From contig JAAXIK010000274.1 of the NCBI GenBank assembly GCA_012270385.1, positions 1-52,810 of the forward strand: DNA of 52,810 bases, given 5' to 3'. The notes beneath the pieces are model-generated. The model worked only from the letters and a program-made list of their open reading frames with translations, was not told the origin of the DNA and made no database searches. The position numbers and the translations under genes are program-made. Positions 37,310-45,334 of this stretch are shown piece by piece; position 1 is the stretch's first letter, and every line of letters starts with the position of its first letter. The DNA comes from Rubripirellula sp. Its GTDB lineage: Bacteria > Planctomycetota > Planctomycetia > Pirellulales > Pirellulaceae.

Positions 37310-39367
37310 CTAAGCAACTCTTTTTGGATCGTCACTGATCGCAGAGAAGTCTTCTTTTTGGCCGTTACGTTCCACGTCAGACTGACCAGGACTTTGATCC
37401 ATGCAGTTTTGGATATTCAATGTCGTTTCCATGTTTTCTGACAAAAAAGATAGAGCAATTGGCTTGCTATGGTCATGAGTATCAGGAGCGATGAATGTCA
37501 TCACAGAGAAAAACCAATCTGTGAATTCAATCAGCCCAATCTCTAATCGAGTATTCTCACCACCATAGATTGGGAATTTCCTTCCCAGATTGGATGCGAA
37601 GTCGCGAATAAGAAAACGTGAAAGTCGAAGATTCGAAGAATACAACTGTGCTGGATAGGCTAGCGTTCCCAGTACCGGCAGCCAGCTCAATAGAAGTGCC
37701 ACACGATGATTCTTCAGTGGTTGATGCGATATTCTTTGATTGACCAAGGTGAGGCTCAATCTGAGTATTGGTGCGACGAGGAAGGGTATTAAAAGCAACA
37801 CATTCTTTGTCTCATAGAAACCAACAAGCCCGATAATCTTCAGAGGCGTAAACACGGGGGATAAAAATTTTAGACCCACGTGAAAACCGAAACCTCGCAG
37901 GCAATCACGAATCTGAGGATTTGAAAGTGTGTGTCTAAGCCGATCCGCCTCCACACCATCCATTCTTCCGGCTAGCGTCCAGCGATCGACCCTTCTCCGT
38001 ATGAGGTGTTTACCGTAGCGATTTTGGAACGCGCGATTCTGCGTAAGTCGCCATACACGTCGTGTCAGTTGTTTGCGCCGGTGTGAGTCACTCAGGAAAC
38101 GATGCAACGAAGTGGGTGTTACTCTTCGTAGCATCCGATGGAGCGTGTACCTTTTCCATGATGGCGACGCTCCGTTCGGCACACGTTCGGTTCTAATCAG
38201 TGAAGCCCAATTTCGATGAAGTGAGAATCGCAGTACTCTCTTGCGGATCTTGGGTTGCAGCAAAAAATTATGCGTTCGACGTCGATGATTTTGATCGCCC
38301 AGATAGCGAGCTGCAAAACGAAATAATTTTCCGGGGAATAAATTGCATAGCCAGATGAGGGAGATGAGTAGTCGATGCCTACTCGCAAGAGTTGCCTGAT
38401 CTAAGGTGCGTTCTTGCTGCCAGCGCCTTAGACGCTCCACGGCACAGTTCCCATAAAACTTGCGGTTGAAAAACTTCCAAGGCTTTCGAAAGATCGCGAC
38501 CTCTGAATTTTTCCAAGCTAGATGATGCCAGATCAGCTGATCGACACTCTCTTCGAGTTCAGCTAGGCCCTCAACTCCTAGGTTTGTACTCAATACACTC
38601 CGATGGTCTCGCACCCAAGTTTTTAGTTTTCGATGATCTAATTCATCAAAGGGTGGAAAATGAGCATTCTTGATTCCATCGATGAGGTACTTGGCAACGA
38701 GGATAGCTGGTATGCCAGACTCCAAATCAATCACGGTGTATTGGTTTTCAACACGGAGCAAGTTGGCAGTGGACACCATCGCTGCGGGGGAAACCTGCCA
38801 GCCTGTTCCAATGAGCCCGCACTGCCGTAATTGAGCTTCCAGAACTCGCATGGTTTCAAGAAGCTCACTCATTTCGGATCGCCCTTGAGATGACTTCTGT
38901 TTCTCGAGTCCAAGAAAACGGCGAATCACTCGTCTGGGTCGTGTTGCGTCGGTATCCATGGGGCGGATACCCCGTCCTTGAATCCATTCCGCTGCGAGTA
39001 CCCAACAGTTGGAGACGCGATCAAATCTCACGTAGAGCGGCTTTGCAACGTGCACTGGTGAATTGAGTCCGCGAAGAATCTGGCCCACGACAATCCGACG
39101 ATGGTAACAGGCTAAGATTGCGTCTCGATTGGACTGATAAGCAAAAGGAGCTTGGAAGCAAATGCGGTAGATGATTCGAGTTAGCCAGCCCGGTGAAAAC
39201 CGTTTCTCCACACATCGAATTTTTTTTCCGCAATCCAGTGTAGCGTCACAAAGAATCGCCCGTGCCGCTCTCCCCTCACCCAAAGTACTAATCGTTTTGA
39301 CGGAGGTGGGGTGAGGAAGTAGGCTGAAATTCACCTTAGCAATAGATTGATGGAGTGGGACTGTCAT
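37310..39367 (-). CDS. Kinase-fold-like protein with basic middle and membrane C-terminus, 685 aa
   Basis: Not a known gene. The first about 300 residues carry features of an atypical protein-kinase or Kdo/ABC1-type kinase fold: a loop TLGEGRAARAI, a lysine strand IRCVEKRFS, a hinge WVLAAEWIQG, and VSTANLLRVENQYTVIDLESG, in which the last part corresponds to the metal-binding DFG. The catalytic HxD position is not obvious, so activity is uncertain. The middle (300-540) is unusually rich in Arg, His and Leu. About residues 555-625 contain two or three hydrophobic segments and a C-terminal acidic tail. It may be made together with the SseB-like protein. Divergent from recG. Stop is TAG. Confidence 0.65.
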   Translation of the reverse strand: MTVPLHQSIAKVNFSLLPHPTSVKTISTLGEGRAARAILCDATLDCGKKIRCVEKRFSPGWLTRIIYRICFQAPFAYQSNRDAILACYHRRIVVGQILRGLNSPVHVAKPLYVRFDRVSNCWVLAAEWIQGRGIRPMDTDATRPRRVIRRFLGLEKQKSSQGRSEMSELLETMRVLEAQLRQCGLIGTGWQVSPAAMVSTANLLRVENQYTVIDLESGIPAILVAKYLIDGIKNAHFPPFDELDHRKLKTWVRDHRSVLSTNLGVEGLAELEESVDQLIWHHLAWKNSEVAIFRKPWKFFNRKFYGNCAVERLRRWQQERTLDQATLASRHRLLISLIWLCNLFPGKLFRFAARYLGDQNHRRRTHNFLLQPKIRKRVLRFSLHRNWASLIRTERVPNGASPSWKRYTLHRMLRRVTPTSLHRFLSDSHRRKQLTRRVWRLTQNRAFQNRYGKHLIRRRVDRWTLAGRMDGVEADRLRHTLSNPQIRDCLRGFGFHVGLKFLSPVFTPLKIIGLVGFYETKNVLLLIPFLVAPILRLSLTLVNQRISHQPLKNHRVALLLSWLPVLGTLAYPAQLYSSNLRLSRFLIRDFASNLGRKFPIYGGENTRLEIGLIEFTDWFFSVMTFIAPDTHDHSKPIALSFLSENMETTLNIQNCMDQSPGQSDVERNGQKEDFSAISDDPKRVA

Positions 39368-39485
39368 CAGGACAATCTTGTCGTCAGAATAGACTGAGCT
39401 CGGAAGGCTATTCCTTCTGCTCGGATTCGATGCTCGATCTGCACGGTATCGTTCTGAGTGAGAAGAGACAAGATGAATCTTGGAA

Positions 39486-41735
39486 ATGTTGGTTTCCGAG
39501 ACGCTTTTTCGATCTCAAACCACTCCATCCGCTAGCGATTACCGTATAGGCATCAAGGTAAGGCTATTTCGCGTGTCCGAATCAAACGCTCTTCGACTAG
39601 CTACGCTCGTGCAGTATTTACCGGGTGTGGGACCTTCTCGTGCAAAACGGCTACAGAAACTGGGAGTCAATACCGCCCAGCAAATACTCTTCTTCTTACC
39701 TAGAAGTTATGAATTACCTGCACCGGTCTGTGCCATAGACAAAATTCAGGAGGGAGTACCTTGCTCGTTGATTGGCGAGGTAGAAGATATTGATCTCATC
39801 ACACGATCGCCGGGTAAATCGATCTGCAATGTAATCGTCATCAATGAAAGCGGAGCGGTAAGGTTACTGTTTTTTAACCAGCCCTACCGAGCCGAGCAAT
39901 TGACGATAGGTCAGCGTTTGCAAGTATCTGGTAATCCACGCCTGAACGGTCTGCAGGTTGAATTCACACATCCAAAAGTGGTCACCCTATCGGACGAAGA
40001 GGATCTTCCTGTGCCTGAGATTCTTCCCGTGTATTCACTGACTGAAGGACTCAAGCAAACAGACCTTCGAAAGACGGTGCGAATGGTAGTTGATGAGTTA
40101 TCTGATCAGTTGAAGGAGGTAATGCCGCAATCACTTCGAATCCGAGCAGCCCAAGCACTGCGAGCGGCCGGAGTGATTGATCGAGATCAATTGCCAGGGA
40201 TTTCAGATTCCATTCGAGGATTGCATTTTCCATCGGACCAAAGAATTCTTGATCAATCCAGAGCACGGTTGATCTTTCAAGAGTGTTTGGTTCTTCAGCT
40301 CGCACTCGCTATTCGACAGAAACGTCTGTCAACGGAAAGAAAATCTCCGGTACTCACTTCGAGTGCAATGATTGATGCGAGAATCAAAAACCGATTTCCG
40401 TTTCCGCTGACGATCGATCAGGAACGGGTGATTGAAGAAATTCAGTCGGATGTGGCTCGCCCTTTTCCTATGAATCGTTTACTGCAGGGCGATGTGGGAA
40501 GTGGCAAAACAGTGGTCGCCGTTTACGCGATGCTGCTTTGCGTTGCAAATCGTTATCAAGCAGTCTTGATGGCACCGACGGAAGTCCTGGCCAGACAGCA
40601 TTACCTTACCCTGAAATCCTACCTTGCCGAGACGAAGGTGACGGTTGGACTTCTCAGTGGGTCGCTGTCAAACGCTGATCGACGACAGGTGTTACATGAT
40701 GCGGAGACGGGGCAGATTGATCTGCTTGTTGGGACCCAGGCATTATTGCATGGAGGAGTAAGGTTCTCGCAGCTTGGTCTTTGCGTGGTGGATGAACAAC
40801 ACAAGTTTGGTGTAGCTCAAAGAGAAATGCTAAGAAGAGGTGGCGCAGATCCCCACTACCTTGTGATGTCTGCTACACCCATTCCAAGATCCATTGCAAT
40901 GACTCTATTCGGAGATGCTGAGCTAAGTACCCTTCGGGGTGCACCTCCTGGGCGCGGAAGCGTCCATACTTATTTATCTCATCAGGGTTGGAAGGATCGA
41001 TGGTGGAATTTTGTTTGTGAGAAACTCAACGAAGGGCGTCAGGCGTACGTGGTTGCACCGATGATTGATTCTGTTGCATCGTCAAGCGATGCAATGGATG
41101 AGGCCGAAATGAGCAAGAACGAGGATATTTCTTCAGTTGAATCAGTTTACGAAGATCTCGCGAATGGATTACTCTCAGATTATCGCATCGGCCTCCTGCA
41201 TGGCAGAATGGATCAGCAGCAGAAACAGCGGGTGATGGAAGATTTCCATTCCGGAAAGCTGCAGGTTCTCGTCTCCACCACGGTCATTGAAGTCGGAATC
41301 GACGTTAGCAACGCTACAGTCATGACCATATTGGGAGCTCAAAAATTTGGGCTCGCACAACTTCATCAATTGCGAGGGCGGGTTTCTCGGGGTGTGCATG
41401 ATGGTCACGTTTGTGTCTTTACCGACGGTGAGACTCATCCAGATGATCATGAACGCTTGAAGGTATTTGAGAGCACTCATGACGGAGTCGAGTTGGCTGA
41501 GGCAGATTTTCGACTCCGTGGACCAGGTGACTTCTTTGGCAAGAGCCAGAGCGGTTTGCCTCCGCTCCGTATCACGGACTTGCACCGCGATCAGGAAATG
41601 ATGAGGGTTGCAAGAAGGTTGGCGAAGGAGAGTGTTGAGGATGAGGAGTTCTTTGAATCGGAGGATTGGGCAGAGTTAAGAAGTCAAGTGCTACGAAGGT
41701 ATGGTGACCGACTTGATCTAGGGGATTTGACGTAA
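39486..41735 (+). CDS. recG: ATP-dependent DNA helicase RecG
   Basis: RecG remodels stalled replication forks and branched DNA. The N-terminal wedge domain has VQYLPGVGPSRAKRLQKLGV, FFLPRSYE, then an OB-fold. The helicase domain has Walker A GDVGSGKT, APTEVLARQH, DEQH (VVDEQHKFGVAQR), SATPIPRS, the LLHGRM stretch, STTVIEVGIDV and QLHQLRGRVSRG. The C-terminal motif FRLRGPGDFFGKSQSGLP is diagnostic. The start is uncertain: ATG at 39486 (given), TTG at 39480, or GTG at 39573, which has AAGGTAAGG upstream and would begin close to the family's usual N-terminus. Overlapping regulatory sequence with the divergent 685-aa gene is possible. Confidence 0.96.
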   Translation: MLVSETLFRSQTTPSASDYRIGIKVRLFRVSESNALRLATLVQYLPGVGPSRAKRLQKLGVNTAQQILFFLPRSYELPAPVCAIDKIQEGVPCSLIGEVEDIDLITRSPGKSICNVIVINESGAVRLLFFNQPYRAEQLTIGQRLQVSGNPRLNGLQVEFTHPKVVTLSDEEDLPVPEILPVYSLTEGLKQTDLRKTVRMVVDELSDQLKEVMPQSLRIRAAQALRAAGVIDRDQLPGISDSIRGLHFPSDQRILDQSRARLIFQECLVLQLALAIRQKRLSTERKSPVLTSSAMIDARIKNRFPFPLTIDQERVIEEIQSDVARPFPMNRLLQGDVGSGKTVVAVYAMLLCVANRYQAVLMAPTEVLARQHYLTLKSYLAETKVTVGLLSGSLSNADRRQVLHDAETGQIDLLVGTQALLHGGVRFSQLGLCVVDEQHKFGVAQREMLRRGGADPHYLVMSATPIPRSIAMTLFGDAELSTLRGAPPGRGSVHTYLSHQGWKDRWWNFVCEKLNEGRQAYVVAPMIDSVASSSDAMDEAEMSKNEDISSVESVYEDLANGLLSDYRIGLLHGRMDQQQKQRVMEDFHSGKLQVLVSTTVIEVGIDVSNATVMTILGAQKFGLAQLHQLRGRVSRGVHDGHVCVFTDGETHPDDHERLKVFESTHDGVELAEADFRLRGPGDFFGKSQSGLPPLRITDLHRDQEMMRVARRLAKESVEDEEFFESEDWAELRSQVLRRYGDRLDLGDLT

Positions 41736-41848
41736 ACACTTCGAATCTGCTCTGCCCTGGCTTAATGAGATCTTGCGGTAAGATCGCTTCACAGTTCGTT
41801 TGACAATTCACGTCTTGTCATGAATAGCTTTCGATAAATCCGCAACCG

Positions 41849-42547
41849 TTAAGGGACTGGCTGTAGCGTGCCATCGACTAATTCTTTACGATCTTGAAGA
41901 GCATCGGCGAGGGCTTGGCTGTGGGTTACGGCGACTAGGATCGCGCCATGATCTTGAGGTAAGGAAGTGAGAAGCTCTGTCACTTGATCTGCAGTTTTTC
42001 GATCAAGGTTTCCTGTAGGTTCATCTGCTAAGATCAGGGTCGGATCCATCACCAAGGCCCGTGCGATAGCCACCCTTTCACGTTCACCTCCGGATAGAGC
42101 TTTCGGTAGATGAGTGAGTCGGTTTTCGAGACCAACCGATTCTAGCAATGCTTCTGCTCGATCCATTCTTTCACGACTAGGTTTTCCCTGAGCTAACGAA
42201 GGTACAAGAACGTTCTCGATCACATTGAGATGGGGAAGGAGGTGGTGGTCTTGGAAAATGAAGCCAATTTTTGCGTTTCGGAATTTGGAGAGCGCCAATT
42301 CGTCCAAGTCAAAGGGGTCAACTCCGTCGATTTGAATTGAGCCGGAATCAGGTCGATCCAATGTTCCCAAGAGATGAAGGAGAGTACTTTTGCCTGTACC
42401 GCTGGGTCCAAGAATAGCGAGCGAATTTCCAGCACTGAGTGAGAATGAAATATCGTTGAGAACCTCAATCGTACTGGAGGGCGTTTCGTACGACTTGGAA
42501 ACATGCTTGACTTCGACGGTTGCGACTTTGGTAGAGGTGGTATTCAT
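41849..42547 (-). CDS. lolD: ABC transporter ATPase, LolD/MacB type
   Basis: A 232-aa ATP-binding subunit. Walker A is GPSGTGKST, the Q-loop is GFIFQDHHLLPHL, the signature is LSGGERERVAIARAL, Walker B is LILADEPTGNLD and the switch His is in VAVTHSQ. The size and motifs match LolD/FtsE/MacB-like ATPases; LolD is the lipoprotein-release ATPase. The permease partner is not in this window. Last gene of the fabI - redoxin - prenyltransferase-like - lolD minus-strand series, after a 72-base gap. Stop is TAA. The LolD name is likely but not certain without the permease. Confidence 0.88.
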   Translation of the reverse strand: MNTTSTKVATVEVKHVSKSYETPSSTIEVLNDISFSLSAGNSLAILGPSGTGKSTLLHLLGTLDRPDSGSIQIDGVDPFDLDELALSKFRNAKIGFIFQDHHLLPHLNVIENVLVPSLAQGKPSRERMDRAEALLESVGLENRLTHLPKALSGGERERVAIARALVMDPTLILADEPTGNLDRKTADQVTELLTSLPQDHGAILVAVTHSQALADALQDRKELVDGTLQPVP

Positions 42548-42619
42548 AAGTGATCATTCTGCCTAACTCAGTGCAGCAAAAACGGTTTGGTTGAAGGATT
42601 CGGCCCCAGATCTTCTGCT

Positions 42620-43558
42620 TTAAGTATTACACAAAGCTAAGGTTCCAATTCCGTAGAAGGAATATTCCACATCCGCAGTCTGATCAAGCGCGAAGCCAAA
42701 AAAACCACCCTCGGGACCCTGCATCGATTGAGCGTATTTTTGCACGGCCTTCAGGTTGATTTCTTCAATCGCTTCGAGATCAAAGAGAGTGAGTGTTCCG
42801 GTGAAAGTACTTAACAGATCCGCGAAAGGAATACGCGTATTCGCTGTGAACCCTCCTTCATCGGATTGCATGTCGGCGAGAAATTCAATCGTTTGACGAT
42901 GCTCCTCCGGCTTTAGCCTGCCCAAGGCCTTGAGAGTACCGATTGCCGCCGCAGTCGGATTGACGCCCGCGCGCTTGGCGGCTCGGATTTCCAGAAAACC
43001 GCCTTCAGCATGTTGTTGATTTTCAAGGAAGGTAACAATGCTATCCATGTCCGGAACCGGAACCTCGATTAACTGATAGCACAGAACTGTCAGGAAGGTT
43101 TGGTAGGTGCTTCCCGCTCGCCCTTCAGGGGTTTTTGCGTATCCACCATCTGGTGTCCGAAGACTTTCTAACAGAGCTGCGACGTTGCTTCGCCAACTCA
43201 CTTGTTGTTGATCATCTTCGTCCGGTAGAACGACTTCACCAGCAGCCATTTCACATATTGCTGCCCCAAAGATCAATGAAATCATATCAATGATGGATTC
43301 GCGTTCATTCAGCCGGGCGCGGAGAAAAGATCCTGCTTTCTTGGCAATGTCGCCATCCAAGGCACCTGCTACCCATAACGCTCTCAAGGCGAACGCACTG
43401 TAATAAGGGTCGCAATCGCCTTCACGCCCCGCGTATCCTCCATTCTCGGATTGTTTAGCTCGAAGCCAAGAGACATGCTTCCCGAGAGTATTCTGCTCGA
43501 TGCCCGCGGCACCGAGTGCTAAACGCAGGGTCAGTTCATGAAGATAAGGAGCGCTCAC
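42620..43558 (-). CDS. Prenyltransferase/terpene-cyclase-fold protein lacking zinc ligands
   Basis: A 312-aa all-helical protein of the alpha-alpha toroid type, built of repeats with QW/GG motifs: KQSENGGYAGREGD, RTPDGGYAKTPEGRAG, QHAEGGFLEI, MQSDEGGFTANTR and MQGPEGGFFGF. It looks like a bacterial relative of protein prenyltransferase beta subunits. The expected zinc triad D/C/H is not seen: the C-terminal DVxHTxxG position reads DVEYSFYG. Catalysis as a prenyltransferase is therefore doubtful. The GTG start overlaps the redoxin stop, so it is coupled to that gene. Stop is TAA. Confidence 0.82.
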   Translation of the reverse strand: MSAPYLHELTLRLALGAAGIEQNTLGKHVSWLRAKQSENGGYAGREGDCDPYYSAFALRALWVAGALDGDIAKKAGSFLRARLNERESIIDMISLIFGAAICEMAAGEVVLPDEDDQQQVSWRSNVAALLESLRTPDGGYAKTPEGRAGSTYQTFLTVLCYQLIEVPVPDMDSIVTFLENQQHAEGGFLEIRAAKRAGVNPTAAAIGTLKALGRLKPEEHRQTIEFLADMQSDEGGFTANTRIPFADLLSTFTGTLTLFDLEAIEEINLKAVQKYAQSMQGPEGGFFGFALDQTADVEYSFYGIGTLALCNT

Positions 43559-44148
43559 GATGTGCCTGAAGGATTGAAGTACTGTGGCTCATTTCCTTCC
43601 TTCCATTTGATGTTACATCCCAAAGAGGGTTTTTGTTGCTCTGGGGCTTTGCCGCCCGCAATCACCGCGTCGATTGCCGTTCGCAAATCCTCTCCCGTTA
43701 CGGGTATGCCACTGTTCGGACGACTGCCGTCTAGCTGTCCTCGGTAAGCCAGCTGATGCTCCGAGTCAAAAAGATAGAAGTCAGGAGTGCAGGCAGCGCG
43801 ATAAGCTTGGGCCACACTCTGATCTTCATCATACAGATATGCAAATGGATATCCCCGCATCGCCTTCTCTTCTGCCATGGCAGCTGGAGAGTCATCAGGG
43901 TACTTCTCTGCGTCATTACTGCTGATGCCAACAACGGCAACACCTTGATCTGCATAATCATCTGCGAGCTGCTTCAGTTGATCAGCGACATGTTTTACGT
44001 ATGGGCAATGGTTGCACATGAAAATAATCAGTAGAGCTTTCGAATCCGCATAATCAGACAGACTTACGGAATTGCCCTCCGTGCTAGGTAGCGTAAAGCC
44101 AGGTGCTTTCGTGCCCAGAGGCAACATTGTGCTTTCGGTGCGAACCAT
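43555..44148 (-). CDS. Thioredoxin-fold protein (AhpC/TSA redoxin type)
   Basis: A 197-aa redoxin. APGFTLPSTEGNSVSLSDYADSKALLIIFMCNHCPYVKHVADQL shows the thioredoxin fold with active-site CPYVKHV, a single N-terminal-type Cys (CNHCP has C-x-x-C, so two cysteines). PDFYLFD and GYPFAYLYDE are family features. It starts at 44148 with GAGGA in front; an open frame reaches 44202. It could be a thiol oxidoreductase or peroxidase. The next gene overlaps its stop. It lies 142 bases downstream of fabI. Confidence 0.87.
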   Translation of the reverse strand: MVRTESTMLPLGTKAPGFTLPSTEGNSVSLSDYADSKALLIIFMCNHCPYVKHVADQLKQLADDYADQGVAVVGISSNDAEKYPDDSPAAMAEEKAMRGYPFAYLYDEDQSVAQAYRAACTPDFYLFDSEHQLAYRGQLDGSRPNSGIPVTGEDLRTAIDAVIAGGKAPEQQKPSLGCNIKWKEGNEPQYFNPSGTS

Positions 44149-44290
44149 TCGTATCCTCGATGAAACAAAAAAAGACTTGCTTGATGAACGGCCTCCCGAC
44201 ATGGTGGGCCATCATGAGTTTTTGCATTTCATTCGATATGAAAAGCGGGTAGCTCAGACATTCATCAAAATGGAGATTGACGATAAACGT

Positions 44291-45115
44291 TTAGGATTGT
44301 GGTTTATTGACATGATCAAGCAGTCGGCCTGGGCTGCCCATGGCGTGGTAACCACCATCAACATGAAGGATCTCTCCGGTGACACCTTCACTTGCTTCGC
44401 TAAGCAGGAACGCTCCGGTCTTACCCACCTCCTCGTGACTTACATTTCTCCCCAGTGGAGCCATGTGTTCGTAGAGCGTGAGCATTTCCTCAACACCAGC
44501 AGCACGCCCCGCCAAGGTCCGAATGGGTCCCGCAGAGAGGGCATTGACGCGGACACCTTGTGGACCCATATCGTAGGCGAGGTATCTCACCGTGGCTTCA
44601 AGAGCTGCTTTACAGATACCCATGACGTTGTAGCCAGGAACACACTTTTCACCACCGAAGTAGGTCATCGTTGCGACAGCACCGCCCGGCTTCAGGATTG
44701 GCTTTGCTGCGGCTGTGCAGGCAAGGAGGGTGTACACACTCACATCCATTGCCAGTTTAAAACCATCGCGGCTTGTATGTACTGTGTCTCGAGAGAGATC
44801 ATCCCGATCAGCGAAAGCGATCGAGTGGAGTAAGAAATCAATCTGTCCAAATGTTTCTGCCGCGTGATCCATGACGCTCTGAATGTCCTCATCCTTTTGA
44901 GCGTCCATCGGAATGAGAAATTTCGCGTTCTCGTATTTGTCAGTGAGTTGTGCTACCCGGCGGCGGTTACGCTTCCTCTCATCATCCTCTCGATCGGGCA
45001 GATGCGTGAACCCACATTCTCCGCCAGCATCCATGATTTGCTTCGCGATTGCCCAAGCGATGGAATGATCATTGGCCACGCCAAGTACTAGACCCTTTTT
45101 GCCCTCAAATTGCAT
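44291..45115 (-). CDS. fabI: Enoyl-ACP reductase (NADH)
   Basis: A 274-aa short-chain dehydrogenase catalysing the last reduction of fatty acid elongation. GVANDHSIAWAIAK is the FabI-type nucleotide loop. The active Tyr-x6-Lys is Y162-NVMGIC-K169. SIAFADRDDL and VNALSAGPIRTLAGRAA are the family's other hallmarks, and the end (GEILHVDGGYHAMG) is typical. Stop is TAA. The long plus-strand frame at 44072-44833 is an antisense shadow of this gene. Confidence 0.97.
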   Translation of the reverse strand: MQFEGKKGLVLGVANDHSIAWAIAKQIMDAGGECGFTHLPDREDDERKRNRRRVAQLTDKYENAKFLIPMDAQKDEDIQSVMDHAAETFGQIDFLLHSIAFADRDDLSRDTVHTSRDGFKLAMDVSVYTLLACTAAAKPILKPGGAVATMTYFGGEKCVPGYNVMGICKAALEATVRYLAYDMGPQGVRVNALSAGPIRTLAGRAAGVEEMLTLYEHMAPLGRNVSHEEVGKTGAFLLSEASEGVTGEILHVDGGYHAMGSPGRLLDHVNKPQS

Positions 45116-45334
45116 CTTTTGTCTGTCCTGATAAGTATTTCGGAAATTCGCCTAGTGCCTCGTGGGACGGTGAGGCTCTCGTGTCAATTATGAAAGTCGT
45201 ACCGGATTCGGTGGTTTGCTGTCCACCGGGGTGCCTTCGGCCTATTATTCTAACGGTAGGCTCGATGTTATTGTTAGCCGTCTAGGTAAGCCACTTTCAG
45301 ATATCTATCGACACTGTTTTTCTGACCGTGAGAA

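Noticed and set aside
41769-41785. Hairpin GATCTT/AAGATC between recG and lolD
   Set aside because: Only six pairs and no T run on either strand, so a terminator call is not supported.
44072-44833. 253-aa plus-strand frame overlapping fabI and the redoxin gene
   Set aside because: It is an antisense shadow. The minus strand encodes complete FabI and redoxin with all motifs, and the plus-strand peptide resembles nothing.
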